DNA of 40,531 bases, taken from contig KZ992500.1 of the NCBI GenBank assembly GCA_003614735.1, forward strand, positions 1 through 40,531. The letters run 5' to 3'. The translations under genes were made by a program, and so were the position numbers. Below, one piece after another: positions 21,165-32,774 of the stretch. The stretch is from Thamnocephalis sphaerospora. Lineage: Eukaryota > Zoopagomycota > Zoopagomycetes > Zoopagales > Sigmoideomycetaceae. Under the pieces are notes generated by a model. The model worked only from the letters and a program-made list of their open reading frames with translations, did no database searches and was not told the origin of the DNA. Position 1 is the stretch's first letter, and every line of letters starts with the position of its first letter.

Positions 21165-22951
21165 TTACATGCGGGGTGCGAGGGGGGGTGCGTGCGTGCG
21201 GATGGCAGCTCGCAGGCAGGCCGACTTTGATCGACTGTTCCGGTCGGCTTCGGTGGACGATGGGCGGACAACGCGACGTTCGACTAGCGTAAAAGACGCG
21301 CCGCCTTCCTCCGCTTCGGCGTCCTTTGTGGAAGACAAAGCACGATGGTGCTCCGAGTCTGCCATCCAGGATTCCTCCATCAGCTCAATACTACTCGCCT
21401 CCATGGCCGCCTGCTCTTTGCGTGATCGGCCCTTTTTACGTTGAGCGCGGTCTACCAAATTATCGCACCGTTAACCGCACTTGTAACGCTATCTGCCGCT
21501 CACTCGAGTACTAACCGTGTGTCTTGCCGGTTACAGGGCGTCGACCCGAACACCGGTATAAAAAGTCCTTTACAGCACGCTCCTCCAGTGAGTGAAAGGT
21601 GACGGCCACTAGTCGACCGCCTGGCTTGAGCAGATGCTCTGCAGCAATCAGACCTTGCCGCAGTTCACCGAGCTGTGCATGTGCATGGCACTGTGAGCAA
21701 ACTGAATACAACATTCTGCCGCTCACGGTTACGTCCTACCTCATCGTTCACTTCGATACGCAAACTGCAATGATGCTAAATGTCAGCCATGCAGCCAGTA
21801 CCAGCGCAGTACACACTACCTGCCTTTGGAAAACACGCGCCACGGAACGGTATGGATCAGTTGTGCGACGCTTTACCGCCTCTAAGACAATGTCCGTCAA
21901 CTGTTGTGTGCGCAAGATAGGCTTGGTAACGCGCGCCGCTTCGACGGCCCGTGCAATGCGGCGTGCGTGCTTTTCGCCACCAAACTATACCGCCACGGTT
22001 AGCTTTTTGCATGCCGTTGATCTACACGCTACGAGCCAGTGACCCACCGTGGTGATGATGCGTGCCAGTGATTCTGCATCCAAACCGTTTACCAAATCGG
22101 CCGCCGTTGCGGCATCTCCAGCACTGTTCATGCGCATGTCCAGTGGACCATCAAATCGATACGAAAAGCCACGCATTGCATCGTCAATCTAGCGCTGATA
22201 TCAGCATCATTGTACGGCATGAATTATCGACCGAAAAGTGCGCACCTGCATGCTGGATACGCCCACATCAAAGACAATCCCGTCCAGACAGGGTGCCCTG
22301 CCACCATCGATGCGTTGTGTCAGCATCTTTCACTAAGCATTGGCAAACATATTTCGACACTAGCTCACCGCAGCTCGGTGTGCGTTTCTACTAGAGACTG
22401 CATGTTGCCAAAACGCCCATGAATTGGCCGTAGACGCTGACTTGACGCCCCGTCAGCAGATCCATATTCGTTGCCCAGCCAATCTCCAAAAGCATACCCA
22501 TAACTACCAGCCGCCAGTGTCTCTGCTCGTTTGATACTTCCAGGATCACGATCCAGTGCAAGCACCGTACAGTTGGCAGCATCTAAAACAGTGTTAGTGA
22601 TGCCAAATCAAGCATCCGGCTAGTAATGCTGCGCTGCGGATGTTACTGCCACATACCGAGGATGGCACGCGTATAGCCACCGGCGCCAAATGTTGCGTCG
22701 CAATACACCTCCCCGTCTGCTGGCTTTAGACGCTCCATCACCTCGTCGAGCATGACAGGCACATGTCCATACGCATAAGCCTCGTGCTCGGCCTGCGCCG
22801 CCGTAGTGAGCCTCGCTCTCTGTTTGCTGCGTGCTCCGACAAGTAATCGCAAGGCAATGGGCGCGATTCTTTTTCGATTCCATGCAAAGCAGCTCAGCAG
22901 TCGCGCAGGCTGCTGAAAGGTTACGGCGTGAGAACAGAGGGACAGCACCAT
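21165..22951 (-). CDS. METTL15: RsmH/MraW-type 16S-like rRNA m4C methyltransferase, probably mitochondrial
   Basis: Eight exons (minus: 22951-22657, 22582-22369, 22297-22246, 22188-22048, 21984-21824, 21764-21740, 21672-21516, 21451-21165) give 443 residues. All the RsmH landmarks occur in order: [12 protein letters not shown] (about 61-72), SAM-binding [10 protein letters not shown] (85-94), [83 protein letters not shown] and the C-terminal [11 protein letters not shown]. Bacterial RsmH makes N4-methylcytidine in 16S rRNA; animal METTL15 does this on mitochondrial 12S rRNA. The first 55 residues are basic with few acids, as in a mitochondrial presequence. About 60 extra acidic residues separate the last two motifs. 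Exon 6 is only 25 nt. Intron 5 is GC-AG. Confidence 0.9.
21765..21823 (-). other. GC-AG intron 5 of the RsmH-like gene
   Basis: Minus-strand donor CAAAG then GCAGGT; acceptor ATTGCAG. It joins VARVFQ to a Ser and LRIEVNDE in frame, matching the bacterial FQALR-VNDEL motif. The GT four bases later gives the wrong phase for the 25-nt exon. Confidence 0.65.
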
Positions 22952-23092
22952 GACGAATGCCTGCCTGCCTGCCTGCTGGTTGCGTGGTCGTGGTAAAAGT
23001 GTGACAGTGGCGTGTTGCTTTAATGTTACAACAACGTGAATTTCTTGTGGTCGTCATCTCTTTTCCCGCAGCTTGCCTTTGCAACCCTCAGC
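22952..23092. promoter_or_regulatory. bidirectional promoter of RsmH-like and pyroglutamyl-peptidase genes
   Basis: A 141-nt head-to-head spacer. No TATA box. The side next to the peptidase gene is pyrimidine-rich just before its ATG. Confidence 0.55.
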
Positions 23093-24178
23093 ATGTCCTC
23101 GTCACAGCCCGCCGACACAACTAGCGAAGCGGCAGCGCGAAAGAAGGAGTTGCGTGTCGCGCTGACAGGCTTTGAGGTGCGTTCTCATTACGTTATCCGC
23201 TACCGTTGCTAACACCGGTTGCCACCAGCCGTTTGGCCATCCACGACCAGATACTAATCCGTCTTGGGAACTGCTAAAGCCGCTTAACGATCAAGTGATC
23301 CAGACCACAGCTGGAGTGCGAGCACGCCTTTACTGTCGCGAGCTACCGGTGGTATATCATGCAGCACGTAAGCTAGTGCCGGCACTACATCACGAAGCAG
23401 CAGCAGCAGCATCCAGCGACGAGCACGGCTATGCTCTGTATGTTCACATTGGCCAAGGTCTGAAGGGCGCTGTGGCGCTGGAGCGACGCGCGCGTTATGG
23501 TCCCTACCTTAAGCCGGACAATGACGGCCGTGTGCCACGCCATCCCTATTGCGGAACCTACCAAGGCGAGAGCGATGCAGAGGATGAGGAAGGCACCGCA
23601 CCGTCCAGCGCAGCCAGCGATGGTCCTTTAGCGGCAGTACACCAGGATGCGCATCCGCGGCGCTCGTATCACACTGTCTACCACACTGTTGTGGATGTGC
23701 CGGCACTGGCCCACTGGCTAACTGCTCAGCGTAACTGGGAACATGTCAACGTTAGCATTGTGAGTGTGCCGTGGTTTGAGGCGATTGCATGGCCGTCTAA
23801 TGTGCTCAAACCGGTTAGGACCCTGGCCTGTATCTATGCGAGTATACCTACTACTACTCGCTGCGCGAAAGTCATCTTTACCGACATGGTGACCACATTG
23901 CCAAAGACAGCAAGGCAACTAGCATGGACGAGCAAGAAGACGCCAACAAGGACAATTGGGTTCTCGTGGATGAAGATGCAGCCGCAGATCATGGTCCACC
24001 CATCGGCCAGGAAGCTAAACCCAGTGACGTCGGATGGGCCAGGCGGTGCGGTGGTCGGCCGGTGCTCTTCATTCACGTACCGCCTGTCGGTCACCCGTAC
24101 AGCCTGCAGCAGCTTACAGAGTTGGTACACGATGCCGTCAGCTGGCTGGTGGAGTACTATGCCACACAAAGTATGTAG
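23093..24178 (+). CDS. pyroglutamyl-peptidase I (family C15)
   Basis: Exons 23093-23176, 23229-23759 and 23819-24178 give 324 residues. The C15 start motif ALTGFEPFG spans the first intron and is followed by NPSWE. The catalytic triad is visible: Glu113 in GAVALERRARYG, Cys212 in DPGLYLCEYTYYYSL and His291 in LFIHVPPVG. The enzyme removes N-terminal pyroglutamate from peptides in the cytosol. Bacterial enzymes have about 215 residues; this one is longer because of an acidic insert after the Glu motif (DAEDEEGT, about residues 133-140) and another between the Cys and His motifs (about 235-275, rich in Asp, Glu and Ala). The final exon ends soon after the last helix. Confidence 0.9.
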
Positions 24179-24576
24179 CATGGCCATCCATACCATGATG
24201 CTTCAATGGACGAAATTGCAATCATTGCGTGTCTGTATTCTGAATACTGAATGTATATCTCCGTATATGCACAGTAGCGTGCATACATGCATCCACCATC
24301 GCGCGTCATCACGAAAGCAGAACAACATTGGCTCGCAAAAAGGCGAGTGACAGTAGGCGGCTGCAGACTGGTATGGCAGAAACAGCACATGCATGCTGCC
24401 TTGTGCCTATGCTGTCTGTCTAGCGGGTACAGCCATCATTGGCATGCAGTGATGGCTATGCTGACGGTACAAGTGTTGCGTGTATGCATGCTGATGTGCG
24501 TGTGTACCAGAAAGTTATAACTGGGAAGGTAACGTGTAAACATGTAAACCAAGCGCGTGTACGTGTGCGAGAGAGA

Positions 24577-24615
<39 letters not shown>

Positions 24616-24773
24616 AGTGCGAATGGACGAAAACGGGTAAGAGAGGAGGAGCGACAAACGACGATGGCGACGATGCATGCGGAAAAAGACGAATCGCACG
24701 TGGGTGTGCGTGCTGTCATCAGCCGTAAGCTGCCGCGTACGAGGCCGACAAGAGTATGCAAACAAGACAGGCA
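24179..24773. other. convergent spacer with a TG microsatellite
   Basis: The 3' flanks of the peptidase and PSP1-like genes. It contains a GA run, then a long TG run at 24581-24611. Open frames across it are repeat-driven and not supported. Confidence 0.5.
24581..24611 (+). repeat. (GT)15 microsatellite
   Basis: About fifteen uninterrupted GT units, preceded by a short GA run. The longest pure dinucleotide repeat in the window together with the run at 28906. Confidence 0.9.
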
Positions 24774-27070
24774 CTACTGCGCGCCAGCCACACCCTCAGC
24801 CGGCGATGGCGACGCTGTCGAGGACGCTGTCGTCTCCGTCTCTGGGGCTGCCGCATCGTCAGCGGACGCTGCACTTGCATCCTCTGCAGCCGCCTCGCTC
24901 TTGTCGCCACCCTGGCTTCTGGAGCTGCTCGACAGTGTTGCAGCCGGATTCACGGCGCACATCCAGATACGTGTCTTGTACACCTTGAAGAGATCGCGGA
25001 CCAGCTCGCGGAAGTCAATGCGACGATCGGCCACAAAGTAAAAGGTAAGCTTGCGACGATCCCATTGGTACTCGGCGTCCACCACCTCCATCGGTAGCTT
25101 GCGCTGTTTGACCTTTTGCTGGCACAGCGCCAGTGCCTTGGCCTCATCCTGGCTCTTCTGCACCAGCAACGAGACTTCGCCGGGCTGCGCCAGACGATAG
25201 ATGCGCTTGGGGTGGATATCCTTGTTGCCGCGGTGCATATCTGGCATCTGCTCGGCCTGCTGGCGCTGCAGCTGCTGTACCTGCTGCGGCGTGATCCGAT
25301 CGTTGGTCACCTTGCCCAGATCCTTGCCACGATCCGCCTCTACAATCACCAGGTCGCCCTTCTTGACCATGCCGCCCATCGCGTCCGAGACGTAGTACAG
25401 GTCCGAGCGGCCGGCCTTAAACTCTACAATGTAAAGCGGCGTCTGGTTCGGGATGCTGTTCAGCGGCACGCCCTTGCCGATATCGGCGATGGAACGACGA
25501 CGCGGCATGGCGCTGTCTAGACTAAAGTCGTCCATCTCCTCGGCTGGCAGACTGGCATACGGACCGGTGCGCGTCTCGTCCAGGTGCAGAGAGTCGAGCG
25601 CCTCGGCCAGCGCGCGATGGTGCGATGGGCCGCTCGAGTACGAGATGGTCGCCGTGGCCAGCGAGTGGCGCCGCTGCGCCAGGTGCGCAAACTCGGGTGG
25701 CATCGGACCAGCATTGACGCCCACGTTGGGTGGCAGCGGGCGCGGTGGCATGGCACGTGCGGGCGGCTGGTGGTGATCCTGCGGATACGGCACCGGCGCC
25801 AGCGACAGACGGCGAATCTGAGCCAGACGCTCCAACCGGTCGGGCGTGGAAAGGAGCGACGGCTGAACGGCGCCGCCTACCGGCTGACCAGGACGGTCAA
25901 AGTACACTCCGCCGTAGCCAGGTGGCGGCTGCGTTGCCGCGCTAAACGAGCGACGATGCGACGCGCTAGGAACAGCGCCAGTCGGCAGACCACGCGCCGC
26001 CAAGCTGGCACGCAGCATGGTCAGATCCGTGTCATGCTGGTAGGAGCTGCGGCGACCGGCCAGCAGTGGGTTTAGCGGCGCAGCCGCACCCGTTCCTTGC
26101 GCACCCGGACCGGTAAACGTGGACCGCGAGCGGCTCTGTCGCATGCGATCCATGATGATGCGCGCATACTCTTCCTCTGTCAGCTCCTCATCCATCGAGG
26201 CGAGATATTCCGGGTCTAGCTCTTCATCAATGACGGCGCTCTTGGCACCAAACTTGGCGGCCATGTCCGCGAACGTATCGCCCTGGCCGACCGAGTACGA
26301 CGAACTGCGGTAGTTGCGATACGGCGGCTCCTCCGGGTTGGGATTAGGTGTAAAACGGCTGCTGCCCGCAAGGCTCATCTGGACGCTAGCGGCGGCGGCG
26401 GCGGCAGCGGCAGCGGCACTGGCAGCTGCCGAGGAAGCCGCCGAGTATCCCATATCGGGCCCAACGCGTGGACGACCACCTGCCGAGTGCTCCTTCCAAA
26501 TGCTGGTGTTCTGGAACGGTAGACCCAAGCCGGAGAACTTGCCAAAGCCGGGCGCAGATGGCCGCCGCTGCGCAAGAATCGACTCGGCACCGCTGGTCGG
26601 TGGATGCGGAAGACCCATCGCAGAGGCAGTGGACGCCGCAGCAGCCGCGGCCGCAGCAGCCACGTCGACATCCGCGCTGTTCTCGTCAACCTCCTTGAGG
26701 TCGGAGAGACGACGCGGGCCCTTGGTAGGGCCATAGCCACGACGCGGCGCAGTATTGGCCGCCGATGCGGCTTGCGGCTTCCAGCTGTTGTCCGGCAACA
26801 GAGAGCTGACCGCAGACATGGGTCCTGACGTAGCCAGCTTCCGCTCACCAACAGCAATGCCCGAGGCGCCAGCGCCCGAAGCGTCGCCACCCTGGACGGT
26901 TCGCAAGGACGGGCATTGGTAAGCACATAAATAAACAGCTGGCCCGCTCGCTGCATCCACACACCACCACCTACCCGATTCATGGTAGCTTTTGACGGGC
27001 CACTGTCTTGTGGCAAATTTGCGTCTGCAGGGTTATGCTGTAACACCGAGGGTGCAAGAATAAACGACAT
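24774..27070 (-). CDS. PSP1: PSP1 C-terminal-domain protein
   Basis: Exons 27070-26975 and 26891-24774 (minus) give 737 residues. Residues 1-510 or so are low-complexity (Ala, Ser, Pro, Gly, Arg) with two polyalanine tracts and several RRXS sites that suit AGC or PKA-type phosphorylation (RRSSY, RRHSLA, RRRSI, HRRSF). About residues 515-676 form the conserved PSP1 domain: YIVEFKAGRSDLYYV, KKGDLVIVEADRGKDLGKV, HPKRIYRLAQPGEVSLL, KLPMEVVDAEYQWDRRKLTF, YFVADRRIDFRELVRDLFKV. Yeast Psp1 is a suppressor of DNA polymerase alpha mutations that localises to cytoplasmic mRNP granules; the domain is also found in trypanosomatid RNA-binding complexes. The tail is acidic and Ala/Ser/Thr-rich. The first exon (MSFILAPSVLQHN) was chosen because it splices in phase (donor GTAGGT) and avoids an unlikely Cys-rich start at 26960. 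Confidence 0.88.
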
Positions 27071-28903
27071 GGGCAGCAGTGAGCAAAGATGGAATCGGAT
27101 ACCGGAAAGAAGGAACGAGCGATCGGTAGGATGGCGCATCGGCCACCATCACATCACCATCAGCGCGTCAACGTGTCGCTCAATAAGTGGTAGAGGACAG
27201 AACAGGCAGCTGGCGACGGTGGTACTAGCGCCCACATGCATACACACCCACGCACCACGAGCTACCGCTAACGGCCAGCATCACAATCGCACACCGGCAA
27301 TCGTCAAGCGCAGGCTTACCTCCATATTCGTCATTACGCTTCACGTAATACGGCGCGGCAGCAGAGTAACGGCAAAGTAGCGGTAACACAGATGGTTGAG
27401 GCACGCGCGAACGCGCACTGGTGGCGTGTAGACAAGAGTAACTGTAGAGATGACACCGTGCCGTCGTCGCAAGGGTTAGCCAATAGCGCACTAGAGAAAG
27501 GCCAAGCACAGCGGCAGCAGGCGGGTGGGCGAGCAAGGCCGTGCTGCCAGAGAGCGTGGCGTAGTGAGTCGTTTGCACGCTGCTGCCGTCGCAACAACAA
27601 GGCGATAAAATGTTTCGCAGATGGCACGAGCGCAACTCGGAACGCGTACCACGTTCGTGAGAGCGGCGCAGGTAGAGCAAACGGGCGGCGAGACCAGCAG
27701 TGCAGGCAGCGGCAAGCGCGCAAGTAGCAAAGACGCCAGGCGGAAAGGAGAGACGGGAACGCAACGACACAAGGAACAAGGATATTCGCGATGGACGGCA
27801 GCGGGAAAAGGGGAGCACGTCAGCAGTGCGGCCACACTGGCGGCGGTGACGCTCAAAGGGCTCACAGCAGCAGCAGTGGCCGATGCGCACGGCACGCGAA
27901 AAAGCACGAAGCAGCGCTGCAAGTGCCGGCGCACCTGCTGCCGTGCCGCCCGCATACATCCACACGCACACGCACAGAAAGCGATAGGCGGCTGGCCGTG
28001 GCACCACCGCCGGAGCTAGGGTCCAGAGCACACGCGTAGAGGCCGTGACAGAACGTGTGGCAAGCGCCACCGCGTGTTACAAACCAGCTTGCTGCATGCG
28101 CCGGTGCCTCTACGCACCGAGGGTGCAGCATGCCGCACGTCGATAAGCTCGACGACACCTACCACGATAACAGCCGCTATGCGAATGAAAGACGTCTGCT
28201 GACAGAAAGCGCGAGTCTGAGCGCGTACAGATGCGTACACAAGTGTGGAGTAACCGGCTGGTAGTAGCAACCACAGCAGCAGCAGTAGCAGCAGCAGCGG
28301 CGGCGGCTACGGAGAAGAAGGAAAAGGAACGCAGCCGCCAAACAACAAGGGACATTGCGCCATCCGTCATCCAACGCCACCATCCACCACAGTCAGCACA
28401 TACGACCGTCGTTGCATGGTTAGCATCGCGTGAGCACAAGCCACAAAGCGTCTATGCGTCGTCGCCAGTCCGCTGCCTTGTTCGTTGGATACGTACGTGA
28501 AAGCGCGAGTGCGTATATGCGAGTGGTCAACGAGAAAGAGGGACGAGATGGTGTGCGAGTGTGTGCGAGCGTGTGCGAGTGTGTGTAAGCGGGCGAGAGA
28601 AAGAGTCCGCAGGCGCGTGTGGCTGCGGAACCCAAGAGGTGGCACAGAGAGAGCAGCGCCGCTCAATGTGAGAGCCAAAAGAAGTGTGTGGGTGTGGCGG
28701 GTGGGTGGCGTCAAAGAAAGGGCAGCGGCCAATATCGGCTAAATAGGTAGCATCAGACGTTGCCCGCTGAGGCCCTGGCACCACATCGCCAACTAATACT
28801 ACTAAACTTGGGTTAGTATCGAGCTAAACGGTGCAGACCCAGCAGATGTGCATCATTGCTGCTGCCACCGGGTGGTATATGTGGTATGTGTGGTATGTGT
28901 GTA

Positions 28904-28941
<38 letters not shown>

Positions 28942-29425
28942 CGCAGGGACGGAGATGCATTGCGCTTCCAAAAGTGGCTTTTCTGAGCGCGTGCGCTACA
29001 CTTGACGGTACCAGCCCCGCGCGCGCGTCGCAACACGCACCACAGCCCCAACAATACGCACGGTCAAGCGCCACGTCTGTTACAAAGCGACAAGGACCGG
29101 GCCAGTGGCGGTAGACAAAATGCGCAACATTGTGTGGCAAGAGGCGCGCGGTTGACCTTGGCCTGCAGTCCGGAAGCGGCCGCTTGCACAGGGCCAGCGA
29201 TCAAACGTCGCGTCAAGATCGTATCTAATTTAAAACGATGCCACGCCCAGGCAAGGCCATCGGAGCTGCGCTAAGCGAGGTAGAGCGCAACATTGACCGA
29301 TGCCAATACCACACACCACCTCGTATTTGGTCACGTCATACGCACGCAACATGTTTGGAGGAAGGCTGCTTTTACTCGGGAGCAAAGTGCATACAGCAGA
29401 TGCAGCCGCAAACTGGGCTGGCGCT
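27071..29425. other. 2.4-kb stretch without supported gene, upstream of PSP1
   Basis: Lies between the PSP1 start and the RPL3 stop, both on the minus strand. It has long open frames (281 codons on minus at 27225-28070) but their products are Cys, Arg and Ser-rich without domains, as expected from GC-rich, CA/TG and CAG-rich DNA. It holds a CAG/GCG cluster near 28275-28310, repeated GTGCGAGTG words near 28550-28590 and a TG run at 28906-28937. I see a long 5' leader or regulatory region, or a non-coding RNA, as the options. Confidence 0.4.
28906..28937 (+). repeat. (TG)16 microsatellite
   Basis: About sixteen TG units, preceded by degenerate GTGGTATGTG repeats from 28871. Confidence 0.9.
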
Positions 29426-31419
<1,994 letters not shown>

Positions 31420-31874
31420 TGGCCCTAGATGGATCCGTTACAATGATGGATGGAACGGATAACAGTACGCCAGCCGATGTATGCAACGTCGGGAGGAGTA
31501 CGAAGCGAGGTGGAAAGAGGAGGAGACCGTGGTCAGTCTCAGCCAGCGATCCCTCCTAATCTTTCCGCCACTACACTTGCCAGTTTCAGTGGGGCACGAC
31601 TCGCTCACCTCACCCACCACCGCTCCACCACACACAACACCGTCGTCGTCGTCGTCGTCGTCATCATCCATTCTTGCCACATATCACCCTGACTGGTCAT
31701 CTGACCCGCCACACCTGACGTCTCTTGTTGTCTGGCCAGCGCTGCGGTGTCCGACCTGCTTTAGCAGACTGTTCTCCTGCTGTTCCGCTCCTTTGTGCAC
31801 GCTCACCTATCGCCGCGTCACTTTCGCCCTGCGCTTCCGTCGACACTACTAGTCACAACCGAGTCTACAACACC
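31420..31874. promoter_or_regulatory. bidirectional promoter of RPL3 and VMA10
   Basis: A 455-nt spacer between the two ATGs. It contains a GTC/GTCATC trinucleotide run at 31641-31668 and pyrimidine-rich sequence before the VMA10 ATG. No TATA box was found. The (ATCC)n words near 31205-31325 are inside RPL3 intron 1. Confidence 0.6.
31641..31668 (+). repeat. (CGT)n trinucleotide repeat in the promoter
   Basis: About eight CGT/GTC units followed by CATCATC, in the middle of the RPL3/VMA10 spacer. Confidence 0.8.
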
Positions 31875-32517
31875 ATGGTGAGCAGTACGGCCGCAGACAC
31901 CGCCATCACAGCCTGCGGTCATTTTGAGCAAGTCACTAACGTACGCCACCTTGAACACGCTGGCCTACACGACGGCTAGGCTGCGAATTCTCAGGGCATT
32001 CAGCTGCTTCTCGACGCGGAAAAGGAAGCAGCCAAGATTGTGCAAAAGGCTCGCCAGCGTACGTGGCTAGTGCAGGTGCTATGGGCATCGCTCAGGCAAA
32101 GCACAGGGACTAGGGCTCTGCTACCCATCCACCCAACGGCTAACTCTGCATGTGGATCGATAGATCGTGTCCAGCGACTAAAGGAAGCTCGCACAGAGGC
32201 AGCCAAGGATATTGAGGATCTGCGAACACAAAAGCAAAAGGATCTGGAGGACTACCAGCAGCGCGTATGTACTATCCAGCTGTGACGCTATTGCTCCCGC
32301 GACGGTCTGTGCTAACGGGTAGCAATGCGCAAACATGGTGCGCTAGCATGCCGGTGATGCTGCCGCTGAGGAGAAGCGCATCAACGAAGAGACGGAGCAG
32401 AAGCTGGAAGAGGTGCGCGCAGCATTTGCGAAAAACCGCGATGAGGTAATGGAGAAGATCCTGAATGCGGTCATCAGCGTAGCGCCAAAGGTGCACGCCA
32501 ACGTTCGCACAGAGTAA
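31875..32517 (+). CDS. VMA10: V-type ATPase subunit G
   Basis: Exons 31875-31877, 31980-32058, 32164-32264 and 32347-32517 give 117 residues, the usual length. The family start AANSQGIQLLLDAEKEAAKI, VQKARQHRVQRLKEARTEAA and KDIEDLRTQKQKDLEDYQQR are present. The second half is a Glu/Lys-rich helix ending AVISVAPKVHANVRTE. Subunit G pairs with E as the peripheral stalk of the V1 sector at the vacuolar membrane. The first coding exon is only ATG (then GTGAGC), mirroring the divergent RPL3 gene. Convergent with the Sos7-like gene, 257 nt apart. Confidence 0.93.
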
Positions 32518-32774
32518 GCCGCCACTGCTACTCGTGCGCGCCTTTGGTTTCTTTGGCGTGCATGCCTGTGCGCACGCCCGCACGGCTGGGTGCTGTGCTT
32601 GCACTTGTGTCCCGTCGATGCCACCATGCGGCGCAGGCGCCACAACAGCTCGTTCAATGAAATCATCGTATTCCTTTGTAAAAAGCACGCCACTGTCGCA
32701 TACGTGCTATGCAAAAGGCACATGCGCGGATGAGTGGATGGGCCACCATGGCACGCATGCTGTAACGCAATCGT

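Noticed and set aside
24439-25041. Plus-strand frame across the TG repeat
   Set aside because: Created by the (GT)n run giving Cys-Val repeats, then antisense to the PSP1-like gene.
26314-26736. Plus-strand polyalanine frame
   Set aside because: Antisense to the low-complexity alanine part of the PSP1-like gene; GCN repeats read open on both strands.
27225-28070. Minus-strand frame of 281 codons upstream of PSP1
   Set aside because: The product is rich in Cys, Arg, Ser and Leu with no domain, signal or splice continuation. It looks like an open frame in GC-rich non-coding DNA.
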